Below are positions 8,170 to 15,826 of a stretch of 64,000 nucleotides of DNA, piece after piece; the first letter of the stretch is position 1, and every line of letters begins with the position of its first letter. The DNA comes from Bosea vaviloviae. GTDB lineage: Bacteria > Pseudomonadota > Alphaproteobacteria > Rhizobiales > Beijerinckiaceae. The notes beneath the pieces were generated by a model that had not been told where the DNA came from, made no database searches, and was given only the letters and a program-made list of their open reading frames with translations. The stretch lies in assembly GCF_001741865.1 (NCBI RefSeq), contig NZ_CP017147.1, positions 3,711,001 through 3,775,000 on the forward strand, read 5' to 3'. The translations under genes and the position numbers were made by a program.

Positions 8170-9222
8170 ATGACTCTGCGCCACAAAGCCTTCTCGGCCG
8201 TGTTCAAGGCGATCGCGCTGACCCGTGCCGACCGCTGGGGCAGGGGCCTTGCGCAAGGCGCGGGCGTGATCCTGACCTTGCACCATGTCCGGCCGGCTTC
8301 CACGGCGGGATTCCAGCCCAACCGCCTGCTGGAGATCACGCCGGCGTTTCTCGACCTGACCCTGACGCTGATCAGGGCCGAAGGCTATGACCTCGTCTCG
8401 CTCGACGAGGCGGTGGCGCGCCTGACCAGCAACAGGCAGAGCCGCTTCTTCGTCGCGCTGACCTTCGATGACGGCTATCGCGACAATCTCGACCATGCCT
8501 GGCCGGTGCTGGCGAAGCATGAGGCGCCCTGGACATTGTTCGTGACGCCGGGCTTCGCCGACCGCAGCGCGCGGCTCTGGTGGCTCGAGCTGGAGGAGGC
8601 GATCCGCGCCCTGCCGCGCGTCGCGGTGGAGCTGCCCGATGGCGGCTTTGCTGCCCGCACCGAAACCGATACCGAGAAGCTGCAGGCCTTCACCGCGCTC
8701 TATTGGCGGCTGCGCAAACAGCCGGAATCGATTCTGCTCGCTGTGATTTCCGCCCTGACGCAACAGGCCGGCATCGACCCGGCAGCACTTGTCGAGCGCG
8801 AATGCCTGCCCTGGGAGACGCTGCGCGCCGTCTCGGGCGCGCCCGGCGTGACGATCGGCGCCCATACGCTCAGTCACCCGATGCTGGCGAAACACGAGAC
8901 CGGGATCGCCCTTAGCGAGATCGTCGAGAGCAAGGCGCGGCTGGAGGCGGAGCTCGGCATTCCGATCCATCACTTCGCCTATCCCGTGGGAGACCCGACC
9001 TCGGCAGGACCCCGCGAGTTCAAGATGACGGCGAAGGCGGGGTTCGCCAGCGCCGTGACGACGCGGCCGGGCCATCTCTTCGATGCGCATGCGCGCCATC
9101 TCCACGCCTTGCCCCGCGTCTCGCTCAACGGTCATCACCAGAGCGAGGAGGCGGTGCGGGCGCTGCTCTCGGGGTTGCCCTTCCTGCTGTGGAACCGGGG
9201 GCGGCGGGTGAATGTGGGGTAG
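8170..9222 (+). CDS. polysaccharide deacetylase (NodB/CE4 family)
   Basis: Carbohydrate esterase family 4 protein of 350 residues that would remove N- or O-acetyl groups from a polysaccharide. It has motif 1 LTFDDGYRDN near residue 98 (catalytic base and metal Asp), motif 2 IGAHTLSHP near residue 230 (metal-binding histidines), and a later HHFAYPVGDPTSAG motif that matches the R/P-rich CE4 motif 3. There is no clear signal peptide, so it may act on cytoplasmic lipid-linked precursors, as for other such enzymes in exopolysaccharide loci. The C-terminus ends in a short basic tail. It closes the exopolysaccharide locus; the adjacent GNAT protein could acylate the same substrate. Confidence 0.87.
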   Translation: MTLRHKAFSAVFKAIALTRADRWGRGLAQGAGVILTLHHVRPASTAGFQPNRLLEITPAFLDLTLTLIRAEGYDLVSLDEAVARLTSNRQSRFFVALTFDDGYRDNLDHAWPVLAKHEAPWTLFVTPGFADRSARLWWLELEEAIRALPRVAVELPDGGFAARTETDTEKLQAFTALYWRLRKQPESILLAVISALTQQAGIDPAALVERECLPWETLRAVSGAPGVTIGAHTLSHPMLAKHETGIALSEIVESKARLEAELGIPIHHFAYPVGDPTSAGPREFKMTAKAGFASAVTTRPGHLFDAHARHLHALPRVSLNGHHQSEEAVRALLSGLPFLLWNRGRRVNVG

Positions 9223-9241
9223 CTCGCTTCCCTTCTCCCCA

Positions 9242-9267
9242 TCAAAGTCGGCTGTTGCCGACTTTGA
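9242..9267 (+). terminator. strong hairpin after the deacetylase gene
   Basis: Perfect 11-bp stem (TCAAAGTCGGC and its complement) with a TGTT loop, 20 bases after the deacetylase stop. It lacks a T-tract, so it may be a mRNA-stabilising hairpin or part of the neighbouring repeat rather than a classical terminator. Confidence 0.45.
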
Positions 9268-9278
9268 CACTTAGGCTG

Positions 9279-9420
9279 CCCATCTCGGGCAAGCCCGAGA
9301 TGGGTGGGAGAAGGTGGGCCGGCGAAGCCGGGTCGGATGAGGGAAGGAAGCGAGCCGGAACAAGACTTCCCTCATCCGTCAGTGCTACGCGCTGCCACCT
9401 TCTCCCCCGAGGGGAGAAGG
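9279..9420. repeat. nested palindromic intergenic repeat
   Basis: CCCATCTCGGGC at 9279-9290 is followed two bases later by its exact complement at 9293-9304. Further on, GGATGAGGGAAG at 9333-9344 pairs with 9367-9378, and GAGAAGGTGG pairs with CCACCTTCTC near 9400. Together they make a nested cruciform-capable block that fills most of the 290-base gap between the deacetylase and DUF2842 genes. No coding sequence is seen. Confidence 0.6.
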
Positions 9421-9513
9421 GAAAACGCGCTGCGGCACAGCCTCGCTCCAACAATCAGCGGCACACCCTCACCCCTGCCGCCCTCCTTACAGGAGAGGGG
9501 TTCTCTGCGCCCT

Positions 9514-9723
9514 TCACCTCTCGTCCTTGCGCTCCATCCAGCGGATCAGCGGCAGCAGCGGCAGGACCCAGGCGAGGCCGAGCGCGATATAGGCGATCGT
9601 CTGCACCAGCTTCGGCGCCTCGGTGATGCGGCCCTGCGCCAGCGCCATGGCGACGAGCGCGTAGATGCAGACGAAGGCGAGGATCGCGACGGTGCCGATC
9701 AGTTTGCGGTGGCTCTGGGTCAT
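9514..9723 (-). CDS. DUF2842 small membrane protein
   Basis: Predicted inner-membrane protein of 69 residues starting MTQSHRKLIGTVAILAF, with two hydrophobic helices (about 9-31 and 41-61) and the WVLPLLPLIRWMER ending typical of DUF2842. The frame extends seven codons further upstream, but the ATG at 9723 starts the conserved part. It is divergent from the heme A synthase gene, and this pairing is common in alphaproteobacteria. The function is not known; a role connected with cytochrome oxidase assembly is only a guess from context. Confidence 0.78.
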   Translation of the reverse strand: MTQSHRKLIGTVAILAFVCIYALVAMALAQGRITEAPKLVQTIAYIALGLAWVLPLLPLIRWMERKDER

Positions 9724-9829
9724 GCTTCGTCTCCGGCCCTGCAAGCCGTCGGCTGCGGCAATGCGGGCGTTGTCGGGTCTATCTTGCGGGTCTATCTGTC
9801 ACCCGCGCGCCGGATTGTGAAGCGCGGCA

Positions 9830-10930
9830 TTGACGAGCGAAGGCGCAGCTTCCGTGACGATCGCCCTGGACCAGCCCGTTTCGCAGACCCGCAGCAGCAC
9901 AAGCCATGCCGGCATCCGCCGCTGGCTCTGGATCGTGGCCGCGCTCGTCTTCGTCATGGTCATCGTCGGCGGCGCGACGCGGTTGACGGGCTCGGGCCTC
10001 TCGATCACCGAATGGAAGCCGATCACCGGCGCGCTGCCGCCGCTCTCGGAGGCCGCCTGGGCGGCCGAGTTCGAGAAATATCGCGCCAGCCCGCAATACC
10101 AGCTTCTCAATGCCGGCATGGCGCTGGCTGAGTTCAAGTTCATCTATTGGTGGGAATGGGGCCATCGCCAGCTCGGCCGCTTCATCGGCCTGGTCTATCT
10201 CGCCGGTTTCCTGGTCGTGGCGCTGCGCCGCCTGCTGCCCTGGCGGCGGACGCTGACCCTCTTCGGCATGGGCCTGCTGCTGGGCCTGCAGGGCGCGATC
10301 GGCTGGATCATGGTGGCCTCGGGGTTAGAGCCCGGCATGGTCGCCGTCGCGCCGGTGAAACTGACGCTTCATCTCACTTTCGCCGGGCTGTTCTTCGCCT
10401 CGGTCATCGCCTTCGCGACCTCACTGACACCGCCGCGGCGCATCGAGCCGAGGCGGGGACGGGCCGTCGCCTGGCTACTCCTGGCGCTGCTCTTCCTGCA
10501 GATCGCGCTCGGCGGGCTTGTGGCGGGCGCGCGCGCGGGCTTCACCCTCAACACCTGGCCATTGATGGACGGCGCGCTCGTGCCGCCGGCCTCGATGCTG
10601 TTCGCGCAGAACCCGTTCTGGGAAAACTTCGTCGACAATGTCGCTCTGGTGCAGTTCAACCACCGCCTCGGCGCCTATCTCCTGCTCGCGGTCGCGCTCT
10701 GGCACATGCTCTGGCTGCGCCGCGTCATGCCGGGCTCGGGCGCGGCCAAGCGCGCGACCGCGATCTCGGGCCTCGTCCTGGCGCAGTCGGCGCTCGGCAT
10801 CGTGACCTTGCTGCTGGTCGTGCCGTTATGGGCGGGGCTCGCGCATCAGGCGCTCGGCTTCACCGTGCTCGCCATGGGCGTGGTGCATCTGACGCGGACG
10901 GAGGGGGCGGCAGTAGGCAGTAGGCAGTAG
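9830..10930 (+). CDS. ctaA: heme A synthase (COX15/CtaA type 2)
   Basis: Inner-membrane enzyme that oxidises the C8 methyl group of heme O to a formyl group, giving heme A for aa3-type cytochrome oxidase. It has about 366 residues and eight predicted helices. The conserved heme-ligand and substrate regions are visible: TRLTGSGLSITEWKPITG, WWEWGHRQLGRFIGL, KLTLHLTFAGLFFA, FNHRLGAYLLLAVALWH and LAHQALGFTVL. The start is uncertain: a TTG at 9830 opens the frame, and a GTG at 9854 is preceded by GAAGG. The last codons (VGSRQ) lie inside a heptamer repeat, so the C-terminus has probably been altered by repeat growth. Convergent with metY. Confidence 0.9.
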   Translation: MTSEGAASVTIALDQPVSQTRSSTSHAGIRRWLWIVAALVFVMVIVGGATRLTGSGLSITEWKPITGALPPLSEAAWAAEFEKYRASPQYQLLNAGMALAEFKFIYWWEWGHRQLGRFIGLVYLAGFLVVALRRLLPWRRTLTLFGMGLLLGLQGAIGWIMVASGLEPGMVAVAPVKLTLHLTFAGLFFASVIAFATSLTPPRRIEPRRGRAVAWLLLALLFLQIALGGLVAGARAGFTLNTWPLMDGALVPPASMLFAQNPFWENFVDNVALVQFNHRLGAYLLLAVALWHMLWLRRVMPGSGAAKRATAISGLVLAQSALGIVTLLLVVPLWAGLAHQALGFTVLAMGVVHLTRTEGAAVGSRQ

Positions 10931-10990
10931 GCAGTGGGCAGTGGGGAAGGGGCTGGAAACCGACTGCCGACTGCCTATTCCCGACTGCCG
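10911..10990. repeat. tandem heptamer repeat with inverted complement
   Basis: Units of GGCAGTA/GGCAGTG repeat about five times from 10911 to 10943. Complementary CGACTGC / GACTGCC units run from 10971 to 10989, so the two blocks can pair. It lies between convergent ctaA and metY and overlaps the end of ctaA. It could serve as a bidirectional terminator and is expected to vary in length between strains. Confidence 0.65.
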
Positions 10991-10994
10991 AGAC

Positions 10995-12272
10995 TCAGCC
11001 CAGCGCCTGATCGAGATCGTCGATCAGATCGACGACATCCTCCAGTCCGATCGAGAGCCGCACCACCTCCGGTCCGGCGCCCGAGGCCGTCTTCTGCGCG
11101 TCGGTGAGCTGGCGATGGGTGGTCGAGGCCGGGTGGATCACCAGCGAGCGGGTGTCGCCGATATTGGCGAGATGCGAGAACAGCTTGAGGTCCGTGACCA
11201 GCTTGACGCCGGCCTCGTAGCCGCCCTTGAGGCCGATGGTCATGACCGCGCCGCCGCCCTTGGGCGAATAGCGCTGGGCGAGCTCGTAATATTGATTGCC
11301 GGGCAGGCTGGCATAGCTGACCCATTCCACCGCCGGATGGCTCGACAGATGTTTGGCGACGGCCAGAGCGTTCTCGCAATGGCGCTGCATGCGCAGCGGC
11401 AGGGTCTCGATGCCGGTCAGGATCAGGAAGGCGTTGAACGGCGAGAGCGCCGGACCCATGTCGCGCAGGCCGAGCACGCGGGTCGCGATGGCGAAGGCGA
11501 AATTGCCGAAGGTCTCGCCCAGCACCATGCCGTTATATTCAGGTCTGGGCTTGGACAGCATCGGGTAGCGGTCGTCGCCGACCCAGTTGAACGAGCCGCC
11601 ATCGACGATGATGCCGCCGACGGAATTACCGTGCCCGCCCAGGAACTTGGTGGCGGAGTGCACGACGATGTCGGCGCCATGCTCGAAGGGGCGGATCAGA
11701 TAGGGGCTCGCCATCGTGTTGTCGACGATGAGCGGGATGTTGTGCTTTTTGGCGATGGCCGCGATGCCGGCGATGTCGACCACGACGCCGCCGGGATTGG
11801 CTATCGATTCGATGAAGATCGCCTTGGTCTTGGGTGTCACTGCGGCGGCAAAGCTCTCAAGATCGTCGGAATCGGCCCAGATCACGCCCCAGCCGAAGTT
11901 CTTGTAGGAGTGGTTGAACTGGTTGATCGAGCCGCCATAGAGCTTCTTGGCGGCGACGAACTCGTCGCCCGGCTGCAGCAGCGCGTGGAAGGTCAGGAAC
12001 TCGGCGGCGTGGCCCGAGGCAACGGCGAGTGCCGCCGTGCCGCCTTCGAGCGCGGCCACGCGCTCCTCCAGCACCGCATTGGTCGGGTTGCCGATGCGGC
12101 TGTAGATATTGCCGAAGGCCTGCAAGCCGAAGAGCGAGGCAGCGTGATCGACATCGTCGAAGACGAAGCTGGTGGTCTGGTAGATCGGCGTGGCGCGCGC
12201 GCCGGTGGCTGCGTCAGGGGCCGCGCCCGCATGGATGGCAAGCGTGTGGAAACCCGGTGCGCGGTCGGTCAT
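10995..12272 (-). CDS. metY: O-acetylhomoserine aminocarboxypropyltransferase
   Basis: PLP-dependent sulfhydrylase of 425 residues that makes homocysteine from O-acetylhomoserine and sulfide in methionine synthesis. Family marks are GFHTLAIHAG near the N-terminus, ATPIYQTTSFVFDDVDHAA, NIYSRIGNPTNAVLEERVAA, the cofactor-contacting VDNTMASPYLIRP, and the PLP lysine in HSATKFLGGHG. The length fits MetY (about 425-430) better than MetZ or MetB (about 390). It is transcribed alone, with a promoter-like pair just upstream at 12315-12343. I looked for a SAM-II riboswitch in the leader and saw none. Confidence 0.92.
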   Translation of the reverse strand: MTDRAPGFHTLAIHAGAAPDAATGARATPIYQTTSFVFDDVDHAASLFGLQAFGNIYSRIGNPTNAVLEERVAALEGGTAALAVASGHAAEFLTFHALLQPGDEFVAAKKLYGGSINQFNHSYKNFGWGVIWADSDDLESFAAAVTPKTKAIFIESIANPGGVVVDIAGIAAIAKKHNIPLIVDNTMASPYLIRPFEHGADIVVHSATKFLGGHGNSVGGIIVDGGSFNWVGDDRYPMLSKPRPEYNGMVLGETFGNFAFAIATRVLGLRDMGPALSPFNAFLILTGIETLPLRMQRHCENALAVAKHLSSHPAVEWVSYASLPGNQYYELAQRYSPKGGGAVMTIGLKGGYEAGVKLVTDLKLFSHLANIGDTRSLVIHPASTTHRQLTDAQKTASGAGPEVVRLSIGLEDVVDLIDDLDQALG

Positions 12273-12314
12273 GGCGTGCTCCCTGAAGACTTCTGAATTC
12301 GAGACGGCGCGTTC

Positions 12315-12343
12315 GTTTTAAAGAACGGCCTCGACGGCGTCAA
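12315..12343 (-). promoter_or_regulatory. probable metY promoter
   Basis: On the minus strand TTGACG (plus 12338-12343) is followed after exactly 17 bases by TAAAAC (plus 12315-12320), 43 bases before the metY ATG. Overlapping it is the imperfect palindrome CGTTCGTTTTAAAGAACG. It is a good sigma-70-like match but is not proven. Confidence 0.45.
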
Positions 12344-12359
12344 TTCAGAGGCCGGGTGC

Positions 12360-12510
12360 TCAAGGGCGGGCTGCGAGCTGTGGCCCGATACGCTCCGGCC
12401 TGATGCCGAGGCGGACGATGCGCGCCCTCCCGCACCAGCAGGAAGCCGAGCATCATCCCGGCCGGGCCGCCGCCGCCGATGCAGCAGGTGGTGGTTCGTT
12501 CGTTCAACAC
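12360..12510 (-). pseudogene. collapsed FAD-dependent monooxygenase gene (both ends fused, middle deleted)
   Basis: A GTG at 12510 with an ideal GGAGG site begins VLNERTTTCCIGGGGPAGMM and continues LGFLLVREG, the FAD-binding N-terminus of PHBH/UbiH-type monooxygenases. After about 33 codons the similarity jumps: in another frame the minus strand reads ARIVRLGIRPERIGPQ and stops at 12360-12362. This resembles the extreme C-terminus of the same family (an ARLVGMGVRPEHV-like ending, recalled from the family). An internal deletion of some 350 codons with a frame change therefore seems to have joined the two ends. The Rossmann GxGxxG also has an extra Gly. It is non-functional. Confidence 0.7.
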
Positions 12511-12559
12511 GAGCTCCTCCGGTGGCGTGTCGTGGCTGCCTGGCAGACGACCGCTCCGT

Positions 12560-12664
12560 CGAGAGAATTTTCGCGCTTCTCCGAAACGAGGAAATGCTCT
12601 AGATCCTTGTTTTAACGCGTTTTCTTCACGCGAGCCGGTGTCCACTTCGCTCGAAAACGCTCTG
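12560..12664. repeat. ~100-bp palindromic repeat, inverted copy
   Basis: Reverse-orientation copy of the main repeat: GCTCTAG at about 12596, TTGTTTTAACGCGTTTTC, then CACGCGAGCCGGTGTCCACT and TCGCTCGAAAACGCTC ending at about 12664. It separates the FAD pseudogene from the periplasmic protein gene at 12825. The remaining gap to 12824 shows nothing else. Confidence 0.7.
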
Positions 12665-12824
12665 GTCAAGAAGGCCGCCCGCGATCGGCTTGTTCGCAAT
12701 CATAGTGGCTGGGATAAAAGCGCGCATGTTCGCACACAGGCCAAGCCTCCTGATTCCGCCTCGGGCACGGCGTTGACAGTCCGGACGAGCCGGCCGAATT
12801 TGTGCAGCGCAAGGTTATGGGGTG

Positions 12825-13433
12825 ATGGCGATGGCTGGTCGGTGTGCAATCGCGGCAGCGGGTCTCCTCGCCAGTTTTTTCGTTCTCACAAGCCCCGCTC
12901 GGGCGATCTGGCTTTCGGAGAGCGGCTCGGTTGCCACGTTGAGCGGTCCGTTCGTGGTCGGCGACGAGACGATCTTCAAGGCTTTTCTCGACAAGCCGCG
13001 CTCCCAGCCGATCCGCGTGCTCTATCTGTCGAGCGGCGGCGGCAAGATCGATCCTGCCATGGCGATCGGCCGGATGGTACGCAAGGCCGGCATTGCGACG
13101 GTGGTCGACGCCGACAGTGCCAACTGCGCCAGCGCCTGCACCTATGTCTTCGTCGCTGGCGTGCGCCGCCATTACGTCAATGGCGGCAATGTGACCGAGG
13201 GCATGACCGCCCGCAACGGGTTGGGCTTCCATCCTGTCCACCGCGACGGTGGGCGCATCGGGGGCAAGACGTTCAGTGACAAAGGTAGCGAGCGCGTGCG
13301 CGCCTATTATGCGCAGATGGGCACGCCGCGCGCCGCCGAGCTGATGGACAAGGCGGCGCTCGACACCTTCTACCGCCCGAACGGGCAGACGGCGCTGACG
13401 CTGCGTATCGCGACGAGCTTGTCAGCGCCCTGA
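12825..13433 (+). CDS. periplasmic ClpP/crotonase-fold protein, function unknown
   Basis: Protein of about 202 residues with a signal peptide (MAMAGRCAIAAAGLLASFFV, cleavage after SPARA). The mature part has a ClpP-like fold pattern: VLYLSSGGGKIDPAMAIGRM for the oxyanion strand region, then ADSANCASACTYVFVAGVRR with a Ser in the nucleophile position flanked by two Cys that may form a disulfide, then GLGFHPVHRDGG with a candidate His. It belongs to a common rhizobial family of uncharacterised periplasmic proteins (COG3904-like). Whether it is a peptidase is unknown. The start is at 12825 or six bases further on; the GTG at 12822 is less likely. Confidence 0.72.
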   Translation: MAMAGRCAIAAAGLLASFFVLTSPARAIWLSESGSVATLSGPFVVGDETIFKAFLDKPRSQPIRVLYLSSGGGKIDPAMAIGRMVRKAGIATVVDADSANCASACTYVFVAGVRRHYVNGGNVTEGMTARNGLGFHPVHRDGGRIGGKTFSDKGSERVRAYYAQMGTPRAAELMDKAALDTFYRPNGQTALTLRIATSLSAP

Positions 13434-13461
13434 GCGCCGACGCTCGACCCGCTCGATCCCG

Positions 13462-13992
13462 TCACGTCCCCGGCCGGTGGATCGTCAGCTTCTGAAAACC
13501 CTTGCCGGCGAGCACCGGCTTCTTCGAGGAGAGTATCCGCGAATTGATGCCCTGCCAGCCGATCTCGCCGGAGAGCCGGCCATATTCGATCTTGGGGCAG
13601 CGATTCATGATCACGGTGACGCCCTTCGCCTCGGCCCGCGCGGCGGCCTCGTCATTGCGCACCGAAAGCTGCATCCAGATGACCTTGGGCAGAGGATCGA
13701 GCGTCAGAGCCTCGTCGGTGATCGGTCCGGCGGCTTCCGAATTGCGGAAGATCTCGACCATGTCGATCGCGCCGGGGATGTCTTTCAGCGAGCCATAGAC
13801 GGTCTTGCCGAGCAGCGTCTGTCCGGCGAGGCCGGGATTGACGGGGATGACGTCATAATCGCGATCGAGCAGGTATTTCGTCACGATCCAGCTCGGCCGC
13901 GCCTCGTTGCCGGAGGCTCCGACCAGCGCGATGCGCTTTACGCTCTTGAGGATGTCGCGGATCAGGCTGTCGGGGTAGGCGTCGTGAGTCAT
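13462..13992 (-). CDS. CoA-binding domain protein (YccU-like)
   Basis: Cytosolic protein of 176 residues with a single Rossmann CoA-binding domain: IRDILKSVKRIALVGASGNE, then VTKYLLDRDYDVIPVNPG, the family motif TVYGSLKDIPGAIDMVEIFR, VIWMQLSVRNDEAAARAEA, and VIMNRCPKIEYGRL with the conserved Cys-Pro-Lys/Glu end. The frame is open further upstream to 14337, but that part is Arg/Gln-rich and lies antisense to the small membrane gene, so the ATG at 13992 is taken. In related proteins the domain binds CoA; the cellular role is unclear. Confidence 0.86.
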   Translation of the reverse strand: MTHDAYPDSLIRDILKSVKRIALVGASGNEARPSWIVTKYLLDRDYDVIPVNPGLAGQTLLGKTVYGSLKDIPGAIDMVEIFRNSEAAGPITDEALTLDPLPKVIWMQLSVRNDEAAARAEAKGVTVIMNRCPKIEYGRLSGEIGWQGINSRILSSKKPVLAGKGFQKLTIHRPGT

Positions 13993-14187
13993 GAAGAGGA
14001 TCCAGCAGGTGGGCAAGCGCGGTTCTACACCTGCGCTGGCGGAGCGTCGATCTCGAAGCGCGAGCGGCTCTTCCACGAGAAAATCCCTTGGAAACGACAG
14101 ATTCGGCTGTGCAGCACTGCCGCAGCGGCTGGAGCCGCGGGTCCGCCGTGCTAGATTCCAGAACTCGACCCGCCGCTCCGGAACTCC

Positions 14188-14469
14188 ATGCGCGTCCTGC
14201 TCGTCCTGATCGCTTTCGGCATGATCGCTGTGCCCGCTCTGCTGGCGCTGTCGCGCGAGGACGCATCGCGTGGCCGGCGCATTGGCAGCGCGCTGGTGAT
14301 TGTTCTGGCGCCGGCCATCGCGCTTGGGATGATCCATGGCGTGCCGGAGCTCAATGGCCGGGCGCTGGACTATCCCATCGCCTGGACGACGCTGCGGCTG
14401 GTGCTGTCCGCGCTCGCGCTGATCCTGCCCTGGTGCCTCTATGTCTGGCTTGCCGGCCCGCGCCGCTGA
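14188..14469 (+). CDS. small membrane protein, uncharacterised
   Basis: Predicted 93-residue inner-membrane protein with three hydrophobic segments (MRVLLVLIAFGMIAVPALLA, IGSALVIVLAPAIALGMIHG, and LRLVLSALALILPWCLYVW). It is 20 bases upstream of the agmatinase-family gene on the same strand, so it is probably co-transcribed with it. I do not recognise a family. A clean hydrophobic pattern in this frame and a coherent position argue that it is real rather than a chance frame. Confidence 0.55.
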   Translation: MRVLLVLIAFGMIAVPALLALSREDASRGRRIGSALVIVLAPAIALGMIHGVPELNGRALDYPIAWTTLRLVLSALALILPWCLYVWLAGPRR

Positions 14470-14489
14470 GCCCTTTCGAGATCGCTGAC

Positions 14490-15446
14490 ATGACCGAACC
14501 CGCCGACACCCCGACGATCGACCACGCCTTCACGGGCGACAGGCGCGGGGCCGCGCATGACCCGACCTATGCCGGGGCGCTCTCCTTCATGCGCCGCCGC
14601 TACAGCAAGGATTTCACCGGCTGCGACCTGGTGATCTGGGGCGTGCCTTTCGACCTTGCCGTCTCGAACCGGCCGGGCACGCGCTTCGGCCCGCAAGCCC
14701 TGCGCCGCGTCAGCGCGATCTTTGACGGTGATGCGCAATATCCCTCGCGCATCGACCCGTTCGAGCATCTTTCAGCTGTCGATTACGGCGATTGCCTGCT
14801 GCCGCGCAGCGATCTCCAGGGCTGCGCCAAGGCGATCGAGGAGGGGGCCGCCAAGATCATCGCCAGCGGCGCCCATCTCGTCACGCTCGGCGGCGACCAT
14901 TTCATCACCTTGCCGCTGCTGCGCGCCCATGTCGCCCGCCATGGCAAGCTCGCTCTGGTGCAGTTCGATGCGCATCAGGACACCTGGGATGACGGCATCG
15001 GCGCGATCAGCCACGGCACCTTCGTGCTGGAGGCGGTGCGCGAGGGGCTGATCGATGTCGAGCGCTCGATCCAGATCGGCATCCGCACGGTCGCGCCGCG
15101 CGATTGCGGCATCGCGGTCATCGACGGCTATGCCGCGCAGGCGCTCGGCGTGGACGGCGTCGTTGCGCGCATCAGGCAGCGGGTGGGGCACGGCCCGGCC
15201 TATCTCACCTTCGACATTGACGGGCTCGACCCCGCCTTCGCGCCGGGCACCGGCACGCCGGTGGCGGGCGGGCTCTCCTCGGCGCAGGGGCTGGGCATGG
15301 TCTGGGGCATCCGCGACCTCGATTTCCGCGGCATGGACGTGGTCGAGGTCTCGCCTCCCTATGACCATGCCGACGCGACCGCGATCGCCGGCGCGGCCGT
15401 GGCGCAGCATTACATCCAAGCGCTGGCGCTGAAGAAGATGGGGTGA
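14490..15446 (+). CDS. speB: agmatinase / ureohydrolase family enzyme
   Basis: Binuclear manganese ureohydrolase of 318 residues. All metal-binding blocks are seen in order: LVTLGGDHFITLPLL, LVQFDAHQDTWDD, YLTFDIDGLDPAFAPGTGTP, and the closing VVEVSPPYDHADATAIAGA. The N-terminal TRFGPQALRRVSAIF matches agmatinases, which turn agmatine into putrescine and urea. Related guanidinobutyrase or guanidinopropionase activity cannot be excluded from sequence alone. The ATG at 14490 is chosen because the upstream extension overlaps the small membrane gene. Polyamine genes also occur at 1722-2410 and 41427-47384. Confidence 0.85.
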   Translation: MTEPADTPTIDHAFTGDRRGAAHDPTYAGALSFMRRRYSKDFTGCDLVIWGVPFDLAVSNRPGTRFGPQALRRVSAIFDGDAQYPSRIDPFEHLSAVDYGDCLLPRSDLQGCAKAIEEGAAKIIASGAHLVTLGGDHFITLPLLRAHVARHGKLALVQFDAHQDTWDDGIGAISHGTFVLEAVREGLIDVERSIQIGIRTVAPRDCGIAVIDGYAAQALGVDGVVARIRQRVGHGPAYLTFDIDGLDPAFAPGTGTPVAGGLSSAQGLGMVWGIRDLDFRGMDVVEVSPPYDHADATAIAGAAVAQHYIQALALKKMG

Positions 15447-15451
15447 GGTGG

Positions 15452-15490
15452 TTGAATCGGTTTGGCAGCGCGGCAGTGCAACCGATTCAA
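15452..15490 (+). terminator. hairpin after the agmatinase-family gene
   Basis: Perfect 11-bp inverted repeat TTGAATCGGTT with its complement, 17-base loop, six bases after the stop codon. There is no T-tract, so rho-independent termination is uncertain. Confidence 0.4.
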
Positions 15491-15504
15491 ATCATTGAGA
15501 TAGG

Positions 15505-15606
15505 CCCTCTCGTCATGCTCGGCCTTGTGCCGAGCATCCACGTCTTGGACGTCGAGATCGACAAAGGAAGGCGTGGATGGTCGGGACAAGCCCGACCATG
15601 ACGATG
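15505..15606. repeat. short palindromic intergenic repeat (two units)
   Basis: GTCATGCTCGGCCTTGTGCC with its complement near 15509-15535, and a second unit GATGGTCGGGACAAGCCCGA at about 15576-15600. It is the same dispersed family as at 6531. The rest of the 380-base gap to argC holds only the terminator at 15752. Confidence 0.6.
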
Positions 15607-15751
15607 GAGCGTTGGCCTGCGTCGTGATTGACACCGCAGCCTCCCTCCATCATATCCCTCCGTATGATCACGAACCTGATCCGACGTCGCCCGACCATGG
15701 CCGCCCCTGCGCGACCGCGATGACGCTCGGCTGCTAGTCCGATTGTCCGTG

Positions 15752-15776
15752 ACCGCGCCATGAGCGCGGTTTTTTT
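15752..15776 (+). terminator. intrinsic terminator just before argC
   Basis: ACCGCG and CGCGGT arms with a CCATGAG loop, followed by seven T residues: a classical rho-independent terminator 50 bases upstream of the argC start. It either insulates argC from upstream readthrough or acts as an attenuator within the argC leader; the two cannot be told apart here. Confidence 0.75.
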
Positions 15777-15826
15777 ATGTCTGAAGCCGACGAAGCAACC
15801 TGCTTTCGCACCCATCGGGGGTCCAG

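Noticed and set aside
10911..10990. CRISPR-like array
   Set aside because: The units are 7 bp, directly adjacent and without unique spacers.
12273..12359. SAM-responsive riboswitch upstream of metY
   Set aside because: I compared the 87-base leader with the SAM-II pattern common in this group and could not find its conserved stem and loop. Only a promoter-like pair is visible. A covariance search (Infernal with Rfam SAM models) would settle it.
12340..12699. Minus-strand frame of 119 codons
   Set aside because: It reads through the palindromic repeat at 12560-12664 and then into the FAD-protein remnant; only the remnant from 12510 downward has meaning.
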